Positions 48,003 to 55,766 of a stretch of 64,000 bases of DNA are shown piece after piece. The DNA is taken from assembly GCF_018437225.1 (NCBI RefSeq), contig NZ_JAAMFI010000002.1, positions 124,001 to 188,000 of the forward strand, in the 5' to 3' direction. The DNA is from Fructobacillus papyriferae. GTDB taxonomy: Bacteria > Bacillota > Bacilli > Lactobacillales > Lactobacillaceae. The first letter of the stretch is position 1. Each line of letters opens with the position of its first letter. The notes beneath the pieces are model-generated. The model was not told the origin of the DNA. It was given only the letters and a program-made list of their open reading frames with translations, and did no database searches. The position numbers and the translations under genes are program-made.

Positions 48003-49295
48003 ATGTCGAACAAGAAAAAGCTTTGGCAGATTTTTGGACCTGTGTTGGCAGCCTTTGCACTGCTTGCTTTCGTCTTTCTTCTGCCTTTCTCTTTGACCCA
48101 TTTTAGTCAAAAGAGTTTAAAAGAATCATCCGTTTCGTTCTCTAGTCAATTGGTTAAGGGAGAAGCGGTTAAAAACGCTGCTTTTGCAGATAAGAAAGTC
48201 AATTACGTACCGTTTTTCGGATCATCTGAGCTGTCTCGTATTGATTCCTTGCACCCATCGGTTTTGGCAGAAAACTACCATCGTGACTATCAGCCATTCA
48301 TGCTTGGAAAGGCTGGTTCCGATTCCTTGGTACACTTCTTGAACATGCAGGAAATGCAGAAAACCTTGAAGACCAAGAAGGCCGTCTATGTGGTTTCACC
48401 GCAGTGGTTCACAAAGACCGGGTCTGACGGTGGCTTTGATCTGTTCTACTCGCCTTTGCAGGTAGTCGATTGGATGTTGAACTTGGGTCAAAACAAGCCA
48501 ACGAAAACGGATCAATTTGTGGCTTCCAAGGTGCTTGACAAGGGTTCAGTAAAAAACAGTCCTTACTATAGTCGTTTGTTGAAGCAAGTCGCTGCAGGGG
48601 ACAAGTTGACGAGTGCGGAATTGTCTACACTGCGCTTAAAGCACCGGATCTTGTCACGTCAAGATGCCTTGTTTACTCGTTTTGAAAAGACATCGAACTA
48701 CAAAAACCGGGTATTGAAGGCCGCAAAGCCGCTCCCTGAACACTATTCTGAAAGCGCCTTGGATCGTCTTGGTTACGATGAAGGAAAGAAGAATACGTCA
48801 AATAACGACTTCCACATTAAGAACTCTTTCTACACCACGCGTGTGATGGCAGAAAAGAAGGCGTTGAAGGGTGCTCAAAAGGATTACGATTACACACAAT
48901 CCGTTGAGTATGCTTATTTCCAGTCGGTCTTGGACAATTTTGCCAAGAACCATACGGATGTGATGTTTGTCATCACACCGGTTAACCAACGCTGGGCAAA
49001 GTACACGGGCTTGAACAACACCATGTATCAAGAATCCGTTGCAAAAATTAAGTATCAATTGCAAAGTCAGGGCTTTAACAATATCGCTGATCTTTCTCGT
49101 GATGGTGGCGAAGACTACTTCATGCAAGATACCATTCACGTTGGTTGGCGTGGTTGGTTGGCTTTGGATCAGTATTTGAACCCCTTCTTGTCCGGTCCAA
49201 CGGAAAAAACGAACTATCAGATCAACAACCGCTTCTTGTCTAAAGATTGGCAGAACTTGAAACCGTCAACAGACAATTTAGCTGATTTTAAGTAG
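48003..49295 (+). CDS. dltD: D-alanyl transfer protein DltD
   Basis: A 430-residue protein with an N-terminal membrane anchor (about 8-30) and an extracytoplasmic SGNH-like hydrolase domain. The catalytic serine is in FFGSSELSR and the Asp/His pair in DTIHVGWRGW near the C terminus. It completes D-alanine transfer to the teichoic acid outside the cell. It is the last gene of dltXABCD and is followed by a strong terminator. Confidence 0.95.
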   Translation: MSNKKKLWQIFGPVLAAFALLAFVFLLPFSLTHFSQKSLKESSVSFSSQLVKGEAVKNAAFADKKVNYVPFFGSSELSRIDSLHPSVLAENYHRDYQPFMLGKAGSDSLVHFLNMQEMQKTLKTKKAVYVVSPQWFTKTGSDGGFDLFYSPLQVVDWMLNLGQNKPTKTDQFVASKVLDKGSVKNSPYYSRLLKQVAAGDKLTSAELSTLRLKHRILSRQDALFTRFEKTSNYKNRVLKAAKPLPEHYSESALDRLGYDEGKKNTSNNDFHIKNSFYTTRVMAEKKALKGAQKDYDYTQSVEYAYFQSVLDNFAKNHTDVMFVITPVNQRWAKYTGLNNTMYQESVAKIKYQLQSQGFNNIADLSRDGGEDYFMQDTIHVGWRGWLALDQYLNPFLSGPTEKTNYQINNRFLSKDWQNLKPSTDNLADFK

Positions 49296-49302
49296 ATAAT
49301 TA

Positions 49303-49346
49303 AAAGTGCTGCAGGGGCGATTTGTTCGCCCATGCAGCGCTTTTTT
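49303..49346 (+). terminator. Terminator of the dlt operon
   Basis: AAAGTGCTGCA-GGGGCGA pairs with TTCGCCC-A-TGCAGCGCTTT with small imperfections, ending in TTTTTT (49341-49346). Confidence 0.9.
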
Positions 49347-49348
49347 GT

Positions 49349-49354
49349 TAAAAT
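49349..49354 (+). promoter_or_regulatory. Probable -10 box of acpS directly after the dlt terminator
   Basis: TAAAAT ends six bases before the acpS ATG, so transcription would start at or next to the start codon. The -35 region would lie inside the terminator stem and has no good match. Confidence 0.4.
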
Positions 49355-49360
49355 GAAAGT

Positions 49361-49762
49361 ATGATTATCGGTATTGGAAATGACATGGAATCGATCAGCC
49401 GAATCGAATCAGTTTTGAATCGACGGCCCAATTTCTTGTCCACAATCTTAACACCAGCTGAGCAAGAAGCGGCCAAAAAACGAACTGGGAAACATTATTT
49501 GGAGTTTGTGGCGGGGCGTTTTTCGGCAAAAGAAGCTTATTCGAAGGCTTTGGGAACCGGGATCGGAAAAAAGGCGTCTTGGCAGGATATCACGATTTTA
49601 AACGCCCCTTCAGGACGGCCGATCATTTCGGTTCGTGGACAAAATAACGCCCTTTCGGTTGCCATCACACACTCTGGGGACTATGTCGCCACCGTGGTGA
49701 CGATTGAGTCGTTGTCCTTTCTTGAAAAAATCAAAAAGAAGCATTGGGAGAAGACAAGGTAA
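49361..49762 (+). CDS. acpS: Holo-ACP synthase
   Basis: AcpS transfers 4'-phosphopantetheine from CoA to ACP. The 133-residue protein has the metal-binding GIGNDME (Asp8) near the start and RFSAKEAYSKALGTG with the conserved Glu. No ribosome site precedes ATG 49361, and a -10-like box is only six bases away, so the message may be leaderless. Its stop codon overlaps the alr start by one base. The C terminus is basic (EKIKKKHWEKTR) and longer than average. Confidence 0.93.
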   Translation: MIIGIGNDMESISRIESVLNRRPNFLSTILTPAEQEAAKKRTGKHYLEFVAGRFSAKEAYSKALGTGIGKKASWQDITILNAPSGRPIISVRGQNNALSVAITHSGDYVATVVTIESLSFLEKIKKKHWEKTR

Positions 49763-50901
49763 TGGATAAGAACGAAGCCCTAACACGCCGTGGGCTGGCT
49801 TTTCTACGATCAAAAGCGGCTCTTGTCCATAACGCAAGAGAAACGATCCGACATGCCAAGGCCAAGCGGCTCATCGCCGTTATTAAGGCCAATGCCTATG
49901 GGCATGGGGATGCCTGGGCGGCGCGGACACTCTATGAACAACTGTCTGTGAAGGACTTTGCCGTGGCGACGGTCGATGAGGGACGGCGAGTTCGTCAAGC
50001 GATGCCCGAAAAAGAGGTGTCCGTTATTTTGCTTGGTGTCCAACCTTTTGAATTGGCCGTTGAAATGGCGGCGACACGATTAGCGCCGGTAGCTGGTTCT
50101 TTTGATTGGTTGCTTGCAGCAAAAAAGAGCTTTGAAGAGGCGGGGTCGTCTGATGTCTTGTCTGTTCATTTGGCCGTTGATACTGGCATGGGTCGAGTTG
50201 GTGCAAAGACCAAAGAAGAGTTGGCTTCGATGGTTGATTTTGTTCGGCATGATCCGAATTTTGAGCTAGCTGGTGTCATGACGCACTTTGCCACGGCTGA
50301 CGAAGATAATCAGGCTTATTATGATCAACAGTTGGCCGACTTCATGAACATGGTGGCTGGCCTTGAAATTCCGGAAAAGTATTGGCACCTAGCCAATTCT
50401 GGGACGGCTCTTTTCCATGATCAAGAAGCACCGACGGCAACCATTCGAGTGGGTTCGGTTTTGTATGGTTATAATCCAGCAATGGCAAAACGGCCATCGC
50501 CGATTCAATTACAGCCGGTTGGTTCATTGGTTGGCCGCATTTGGTCCGTGCATCGCCTGCTAAAAGGGGAATCGCTTTCTTACGGCGCAACCTACACGGC
50601 TTCAAAAGACGAGTGGGTTGGTACGGTTCCCATCGGCTATGCCGATGGTTTGAAACGTAGCCTGGCCGGTATGTCGGTTCTCGTCAATGGTAGGCGTCAG
50701 CATGTTCTTGGCCGGATAACCATGGATCAGATTGTGATTTCCTTGCCGGAAAAATTACCGGTTAACACCGAAGTCACCTTTATCGGTCGAAATGGACAAG
50801 AAGAAAATACAATTGAGGATCTGGCCCGCTTTGCTCAGACGATTCCACATGAATTGCTAACCGGGATTTCGGAACGGGTGCCTCGGGTAGATCGCGATTA
50901 A
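49762..50901 (+). CDS. alr: Alanine racemase
   Basis: This PLP enzyme makes D-alanine for peptidoglycan and for the dlt pathway encoded just upstream. The 379-residue protein has the PLP lysine Lys42 in VIKANAYGHG and the tyrosine region SYGATYTA. The start is ATG 49762 (TAATG overlap with acpS), with GGGAG about ten bases upstream; the frame runs on further 5' but inside acpS. acpS-alr-mazF is a common gene order in Firmicutes. Confidence 0.95.
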   Translation: MDKNEALTRRGLAFLRSKAALVHNARETIRHAKAKRLIAVIKANAYGHGDAWAARTLYEQLSVKDFAVATVDEGRRVRQAMPEKEVSVILLGVQPFELAVEMAATRLAPVAGSFDWLLAAKKSFEEAGSSDVLSVHLAVDTGMGRVGAKTKEELASMVDFVRHDPNFELAGVMTHFATADEDNQAYYDQQLADFMNMVAGLEIPEKYWHLANSGTALFHDQEAPTATIRVGSVLYGYNPAMAKRPSPIQLQPVGSLVGRIWSVHRLLKGESLSYGATYTASKDEWVGTVPIGYADGLKRSLAGMSVLVNGRRQHVLGRITMDQIVISLPEKLPVNTEVTFIGRNGQEENTIEDLARFAQTIPHELLTGISERVPRVDRD

Positions 50902-50944
50902 AGTAAACAAAGGGCCTTGGCCCGTACATATAAAAGAGGATAAG

Positions 50945-51313
50945 ATGACAGAAGATTTGAAGAACGTCCAGCGTGGCGATGTCTTTTTTGCTGACTTAAA
51001 GCAAGGAATTGGCTCGGAACAAGAGGGGGTGCGCCCGGTTTTGATCATTCAAAATGACCGAGGAAATCAAAATGCCCCCACCACGATCGTGGCCGCGATT
51101 ACATCAAAAATTTCCAAGGCTAAATTGCCAACCCATGTCGAATTGTCAGCAGATGAAGCGGTGATCAAAAAAGATTCGATCATCTTGACCGAGCAGGTGC
51201 GCACCATTGACAAACGACGGTTACGTGATCGCATTGGTCACTTGGCGACAAATGGTGATACGATGAAAGCAGTAAGAAAAGCGCTTTCGATCTCACTTGG
51301 CATGGAAGGCTGA
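50945..51313 (+). CDS. mazF: MazF/PemK-family endoribonuclease, without MazE
   Basis: The 122-residue protein matches the MazF fold from start to end (VQRGDVFFADL, EGVRPVLIIQND, TIVAAITSK, LTEQVRTIDKRRL). MazF toxins cut mRNA at short sequences. In Bacillus the order is alr-mazE-mazF; here only 43 bases lie between alr and this gene, too few for an antitoxin, and that spacer holds just a small GGGCC-TT-GGCCC repeat and an AGAGGATA ribosome site. So it is either controlled by an antitoxin elsewhere or has another role. Conserved Arg (RPVLI) and Thr/Ser (TSK) residues are kept, suggesting activity. Confidence 0.88.
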   Translation: MTEDLKNVQRGDVFFADLKQGIGSEQEGVRPVLIIQNDRGNQNAPTTIVAAITSKISKAKLPTHVELSADEAVIKKDSIILTEQVRTIDKRRLRDRIGHLATNGDTMKAVRKALSISLGMEG

Positions 51314-51340
51314 GCATTTGATCCAAAAAACGGCTGCTTT

Positions 51341-51357
51341 TTAATGTATTCTTAATG
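51341..51357 (+). promoter_or_regulatory. Tandem TTAATG sites upstream of the response regulator
   Basis: TTAATG at 51341-51346 and again at 51352-51357 are spaced 11 bases apart, one helix turn, the arrangement used by OmpR/CiaR-type response regulators (TTTAAG-N5-TTTAAG in streptococci). Probably an autoregulatory site. Confidence 0.5.
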
Positions 51358-51414
51358 CTTCGGTGCTAATTTAGAAGGAATAAGAAATGGGTCTTTTTAG
51401 AAGGGAAGGCAAGC

Positions 51415-52113
51415 ATGGCAAAAGCAATTAAAATTTTATTGATTGAAGACGATCAGAATTTATCGGATAACATCGTTGATTTTCTGCAAGATTTTGCCGA
51501 TGTGACGGCGGTGACCGATGGTTTGGATGGCGAGTTCGAAGCCAAGGAATCGCCCTTTGACTTGATTATTTGCGATCTGATGTTACCCGGTCAGTCCGGT
51601 TTAGAAATTATTCAAAAGGTCCGCGAAGCCAAGGTGGTGACGCCAATTTTGATTTTGACAGCCAAAGCTTCTTTGGACGACAAGATTGAAGGGTTTAACG
51701 TTGGCGCTGATGACTACCTAACTAAGCCTTTCCACCGCGAAGAGCTGCTGGTCCGTGTCAAAGCGCTTTTGCGCCGAACTGGGGTTTATTCGGAAGACAA
51801 TACGATTACGGTTGGCGAAATGACGATTAACCTCGAAAACCGTGGTGTTCAAGTACATGGTCAGGCAGTCAAGTTGGTTGGAAAAGAATTCGATATTCTA
51901 ACTTATTTGAGCCAGAATAAAAACATCATTGTGACCCGCGATCAGATTTTTGACCGCGTTTGGGGTGTTGATTCGGACACGACGATCAATGTCGTTAATA
52001 TTTATCTGAATAACTTGCGCCGAAAGTTGGAGGCTGTGGGACAAGGCGGTTTGATCAAGACCTTGCGGAACATTGGCTTTATTCTTGAGGTGCCAGATGA
52101 CCAAGCTGATTAA
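51415..52113 (+). CDS. OmpR-family response regulator (CiaR-like)
   Basis: The 232-residue protein has a receiver domain (1-118) with Asp11-Asp12, the phospho-acceptor Asp54 (ICDLMLPG) and Lys in LTAK, then a winged-helix DNA-binding domain (about 130-228, GKEFDILTYLSQN and VWGVDSDTTINVVNIYLNNLRRKL). It overlaps the sensor kinase gene by 17 bases. With an HtrA-like protease gene directly downstream, the set recalls streptococcal ciaR-ciaH and htrA, but orthology was not tested. Confidence 0.92.
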   Translation: MAKAIKILLIEDDQNLSDNIVDFLQDFADVTAVTDGLDGEFEAKESPFDLIICDLMLPGQSGLEIIQKVREAKVVTPILILTAKASLDDKIEGFNVGADDYLTKPFHREELLVRVKALLRRTGVYSEDNTITVGEMTINLENRGVQVHGQAVKLVGKEFDILTYLSQNKNIIVTRDQIFDRVWGVDSDTTINVVNIYLNNLRRKLEAVGQGGLIKTLRNIGFILEVPDDQAD

Positions 52114-53413
52114 TCGAAAACAGCAAATTGATAATTTTGCCACGCTGGCCCTTGGGCTGATGGTTATTTTTACTTTTTTAGCCGGGGTGATTTTTTGGAT
52201 CTATACCTTTACCGTTTATGATAATTCAGACCGGGTGATCAACCAGTACGTTTCCTACTACCAACAATCGGCAATGGAAGAGGAAAACGATAACAACGAA
52301 TTGGCTGGCAAAAACAGTAAATCCATCGGCATGAGCCATCCGGACGAATTCCGCGGGAACATGATCTACTTTGACGACAAGGGGAACCAGATCGAGAGTC
52401 AGGCTACGACAGGTCTGAAAAACGTTTTGAATCGTAAGGTGCACTTGAAATTCGATAAGGATGATTTAGGGGAAAGTCCCAAGACGATCTATAAAAACAA
52501 AACGTACTTGCGAATTCAGGCCGTTAAATTTAAGCGTGGTTCCGTTGTTGTACCGGGTGAAAACGGTGTGCAATCGGCTGCTTATGGTTACGTCTTTGTC
52601 GATGTGACCGACACGGTTGTGAACTTGAAAAAGTTTCAGGATGTGCTGATTTGGTCCTTTATTTGGGCCTTCGTTTTGGCCTTGTTCTTTGCCTACTTTG
52701 TCTCCCGCCAGTCGATGAAACCCATCATTTCCGCTTGGCAGCAACAACAAGACTTTGTCAACAACGCGGCCCATGAACTGCGGACGCCAATGTCTGTTAT
52801 TCAAGGAAAACTCGAAAGCATGCTGACCAAACCGACGGAAACGATTCGGGATCAATCAGAGGCCGTGATTTTGTCGCTTTCTGAAGTGCGCCGCTTGAAT
52901 TCTTTGACCAATAACATGCTGACGCTGGCCAAATCTGGTTCGAACATGACCAAGATTGAAAAGGAAAAGACAGACATTGGGGCCTTTATGAACAAGGCTT
53001 TAATGCCCTATGTTGAAATGGGTTCCTTATCAGGCAAGACGGTTTCGGTGGATGTTAACGTGGATCAAGAGGTCGCCATTGATAAGAAACGGATGCACCA
53101 ACTGTTGGTTCTTTTGATGGACAATGCCTTGAAGTATTCCGATGATGGCGATGCGATCAACGTGACGGCAGCGGTCGAAAAACGTCGACTCGTTATAAAT
53201 GTGGCCGATACTGGTCGAGGCATTTCAGCGGAAGCAAAGAAGCATATTTTCGACCGTTTTTACCGAGAAGACAAAACAGGAAATCGAAAGACGGGTGGAA
53301 CCGGTCTGGGTCTTTCAATTGCAGAATGGATTGTCCGCGCCCACAATGGTAAAATTACGGTGTTGGATAATAAGCCAAAGGGGACGATTTTTCGTGTCAC
53401 GTTGCCCCTTTAA
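52097..53413 (+). CDS. Sensor histidine kinase (CiaH-like)
   Basis: A 438-residue membrane kinase: helix 1 at about 15-38, an extracytoplasmic domain of about 145 residues, helix 2 at about 184-202, the phosphorylated His226 in NNAAHELRTPMSV, and the ATPase domain with the N, G1 and G2 boxes (LLMDNALKYS, DTGRGI, GTGLGLSI). It would phosphorylate the preceding regulator. The external sensor domain shows no known fold that I can name. The start is ATG 52097 within the end of the regulator gene. Confidence 0.92.
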   Translation: MTKLINRKQQIDNFATLALGLMVIFTFLAGVIFWIYTFTVYDNSDRVINQYVSYYQQSAMEEENDNNELAGKNSKSIGMSHPDEFRGNMIYFDDKGNQIESQATTGLKNVLNRKVHLKFDKDDLGESPKTIYKNKTYLRIQAVKFKRGSVVVPGENGVQSAAYGYVFVDVTDTVVNLKKFQDVLIWSFIWAFVLALFFAYFVSRQSMKPIISAWQQQQDFVNNAAHELRTPMSVIQGKLESMLTKPTETIRDQSEAVILSLSEVRRLNSLTNNMLTLAKSGSNMTKIEKEKTDIGAFMNKALMPYVEMGSLSGKTVSVDVNVDQEVAIDKKRMHQLLVLLMDNALKYSDDGDAINVTAAVEKRRLVINVADTGRGISAEAKKHIFDRFYREDKTGNRKTGGTGLGLSIAEWIVRAHNGKITVLDNKPKGTIFRVTLPL

Positions 53414-53443
53414 CAAAATGAACTCGATGAAAGGATTCTCTTG

Positions 53444-54316
53444 ATGCGTCGACATATCCGAGCTATCAAAAGTAAATTCTGGCCAGCGATTGCTATCCTG
53501 ATCGCCCTTTTCGTTGGTGCTGGTGTCGTGCTGGTTTCTTCCTTACCGAATTCTTGGTACCAGGGGCGCTTGGCAAAAGCCACGCACACAAACGCTGCGG
53601 GAACGGCAACGATTGCTTCTGTAGCCTATCTGTCTAATGATAAGGCTGAAAGCGCTTTTTCCAAGGTAAAAAACGCCGTGGTGACGGTGCAAAACTTGCA
53701 AAAGTCAGCTTCTTTGGAAGACGGGGCGGATGCCTTCGATAGCCAAAATAAGAATAACGACACGAATAATTATGAGACAGCCTCACAGGGCTCTGGTGTC
53801 GTTTTAAAGATTCACAATAATAGTGCAGATATTATCACTAACTACCATGTGATCGCTAATTCGGCCGCCATTCAAGTGGTGGATGCCAATGGTGATAAGG
53901 CGGATGCTAAAATTTTAAAGACTGATTCCAGTCAAGATTTGGCCTTGATTCGAGTGAAGTCTGCGGCCTTTAAACAAGCGGCAAGCTTGGCGGATTCAGA
54001 CAAGGTAGTGACCGGAGAAGCTGTCTTAGCCGTTGGGTCACCCCTTGGTGCCGCCTATTCATCGACAATGACCAAAGGAATTGTTTCCCAGGCCAAGCGT
54101 TCGTTGACGGCCTCTGAAACCAATAACAAGGCGGTAACGGTCATTCAAACGGATGCAGCCATCAACCAAGGAAACTCTGGCGGTGCTTTGATTGACGAAA
54201 GCGGCCGGGTGGTCGGCATTTCGTCTTCGAAAATTACGTCTTCTGCCCAGAATACGAATATTGAAGGGATGGGGTTTGCCATTCCATCTAATCAAGTATC
54301 AGCCTTTATTAGCTAA
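53444..54316 (+). CDS. HtrA-like membrane-anchored serine protease lacking the PDZ domain
   Basis: A 290-residue protein with one N-terminal membrane helix (about 14-34) and a trypsin-like domain. The triad is complete: His135 (TNYHVIA), Asp165 (SSQDLALIRV) and Ser245 (NQGNSGGALID). HtrA/DegP proteins usually continue with a PDZ domain of about 90 residues; here the frame ends just after the protease domain (AIPSNQVSAFIS) and a terminator follows within 20 bases. So the PDZ is absent rather than frame-shifted in view. ATG 53444 follows AAAGGA. It is 30 bases after the kinase gene and probably in the same operon. Confidence 0.88.
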   Translation: MRRHIRAIKSKFWPAIAILIALFVGAGVVLVSSLPNSWYQGRLAKATHTNAAGTATIASVAYLSNDKAESAFSKVKNAVVTVQNLQKSASLEDGADAFDSQNKNNDTNNYETASQGSGVVLKIHNNSADIITNYHVIANSAAIQVVDANGDKADAKILKTDSSQDLALIRVKSAAFKQAASLADSDKVVTGEAVLAVGSPLGAAYSSTMTKGIVSQAKRSLTASETNNKAVTVIQTDAAINQGNSGGALIDESGRVVGISSSKITSSAQNTNIEGMGFAIPSNQVSAFIS

Positions 54317-54327
54317 AAAGGTGGCAA

Positions 54328-54370
54328 TAAAAAACGGTGGCTTTTCCAATTTGGAGAAGCCACCGTTTTT
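54328..54370. terminator. Bidirectional terminator
   Basis: AAAAACGGTGGCTT-TTCC pairs with GGAG-AAGCCACCGTTTTT, between the protease gene and the convergent thioredoxin gene. Confidence 0.9.
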
Positions 54371-54397
54371 ATAGCTGAATTTGTTAGAATAGAGAAG

Positions 54398-54727
54398 TTA
54401 GGCCAAGGTTTGTTGGTACCAGTCTTCAATTTGCTTTGGGGTCAAGCGTTCCCCGTGTCCGATTTGGTTGATCTTTTGACCATTTTCAAAGAGAACAAAG
54501 GATGGAATCCCCTTCAAGCCAAACTGGCTAGCCCAGTCCAAGTTTTCGTCGCGATCGGCATCCATCCAGTCGGCGGATTCTTCAACCTTATCACGAATTC
54601 CTTGAACAAAAGGTTTGATCACCTTGCAATCGCCACACCAATCGGCTGATAAAAAGACAAGGTGTCGGCCAGGTCGGTTGATAAACTGTTGCAATTCGTC
54701 GTTTGAGTGTGCTTGTGATTGATACAT
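54398..54727 (-). CDS. Thioredoxin-like protein
   Basis: A 109-residue thioredoxin fold with active site WCGDC (Cys31, Cys34) and the cis-proline loop GIPSF. The GD between the cysteines differs from the GP of standard thioredoxin, so it is likely one of the YtpP-like thioredoxins of Firmicutes. It should reduce or sense disulfides in the cytoplasm. It is single and divergent from the MetF-like gene. Confidence 0.88.
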   Translation of the reverse strand: MYQSQAHSNDELQQFINRPGRHLVFLSADWCGDCKVIKPFVQGIRDKVEESADWMDADRDENLDWASQFGLKGIPSFVLFENGQKINQIGHGERLTPKQIEDWYQQTLA

Positions 54728-54808
54728 AATCCACCTCCAATACCATTCATTTTAGCACAAGCTGGTGAATTGGTCTACTTGTCATCTGTCCGTAAAAGAA
54801 GGATTATT

Positions 54809-55630
54809 ATGCAAAAGATTAGCGATTTAATAAGCGATGATGAAGAAATTGTTCAATCTCAGGAATTGACCGTTTTAAAAGCCAAACAACTCCTTGCTTG
54901 CCTTTCTTCAACAAAATCGATGAGCTCGGTTGTGAGTCCTTCAGACCGAACGGATATCGCCGTGAAAAAAGCAGGATCGGCTTCAGCCATTTCTTACTAT
55001 TCTTTAGTCAATCAAGGAAAAGAAGAAAAAGCTTTTGATCAATTACTGGATCTTGCAGAAGAAGTCCAAAAGGCGACGTTGCGCCCAGTTCTGATACATC
55101 TTAGGGCTGGCGATTTAAGCCCGACGACCATAAAAGACTTTGTTGACCAGGTGATTGCGCGTGGCCTCTGTAACTTTTTAGTCTTATCGGGCGACTATCG
55201 AATGAAAGCAGACGGCTACAGGAACGGTCAAGACTTGCTTTTGGCACTACGTCAGGCGGGCGGTGAAAAGCTGGCATTGGCCTCGGCGCTTTTGGTTCGT
55301 CAACCAGTCACGAAGGCCGCTATTTTGCGTGTAAAAGAAAAGTTAGCGGCTGGTACAGACTTTTTCTTGACTCAGATTTGTTTTGATTCAAAAGCGTTGA
55401 TCGACTTGCAGAAAGCTTGTTTTGAAGCCGGTTTGCCACAGGTTCCGGTTGTGGTGGGCATCTTGCAAAAGCCCACCATGAAGCAACTGAACTTTGTCAG
55501 TGCAGTGCTTGGTCTTAACGTGCCAAAAGCCTACCGGGCCAATCCGGCAAAAGAAGCAGCGGCAGTGGAGCAAACGTTACTGGCGGCTGGCTTTTCAGCC
55601 TTTCATCACTTTTCTTTACCAAATCGTTAA
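54809..55630 (+). CDS. MetF-like (methylenetetrahydrofolate reductase fold) protein
   Basis: The second half of this 273-residue protein follows the MTHFR barrel (LSGDYRMKADG, then KEKLAAGTDFFLTQICFD and VPVVVGILQKPTMKQLNFV). The N-terminal FEFFPP motif with the catalytic glutamate of MetF is not present. It may bind FAD and folate in another way or have lost reductase activity. The start is ATG 54809 with AAGAAGGA upstream; an open frame further 5' has no ribosome site. No methionine-synthesis gene is nearby, so its role is open. Confidence 0.65.
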   Translation: MQKISDLISDDEEIVQSQELTVLKAKQLLACLSSTKSMSSVVSPSDRTDIAVKKAGSASAISYYSLVNQGKEEKAFDQLLDLAEEVQKATLRPVLIHLRAGDLSPTTIKDFVDQVIARGLCNFLVLSGDYRMKADGYRNGQDLLLALRQAGGEKLALASALLVRQPVTKAAILRVKEKLAAGTDFFLTQICFDSKALIDLQKACFEAGLPQVPVVVGILQKPTMKQLNFVSAVLGLNVPKAYRANPAKEAAAVEQTLLAAGFSAFHHFSLPNR

Positions 55631-55683
55631 ACGGCAAGAAAACAAAGAAAAATTGGTTTAAAAATGAGCGCTATCAGTTCCTT

Positions 55684-55709
55684 GGCCCTTTTCTTGCGGG
55701 CCTTTTTTT
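55684..55709 (+). terminator. Terminator of the MetF-like gene
   Basis: GGCCC (55684-55688) and GGGCC (55698-55702) form a hairpin followed by seven T. Confidence 0.8.
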
Positions 55710-55725
55710 ATCGATTTAAAAGGGG

Positions 55726-55731
55726 TACAAT
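55726..55731 (+). promoter_or_regulatory. Probable -10 box of the potassium transporter gene
   Basis: TACAAT lies about 35 bases before the start codon. The -35 position falls in the T run of the preceding terminator, and no c-di-AMP riboswitch is visible between the two. Confidence 0.45.
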
Positions 55732-55766
55732 AGAGACTTATCAAAGAAAAAATTTGGAGAGAAACC

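Noticed and set aside
50911-50923. GGGCC-TT-GGCCC between alr and mazF as a terminator
   Set aside because: The stem is very short with almost no loop and has no T run.
54317-54397. Frameshifted remnant of a PDZ domain behind the HtrA-like gene
   Set aside because: Only about 80 bases separate the stop codon from the convergent thioredoxin gene, and most of this is a terminator; there is no room for PDZ sequence.
55631-55766. c-di-AMP (ydaO type) riboswitch before the kimA-like gene
   Set aside because: The interval holds only a terminator and a -10 box with about 35 bases to the ATG, much too short for that aptamer.
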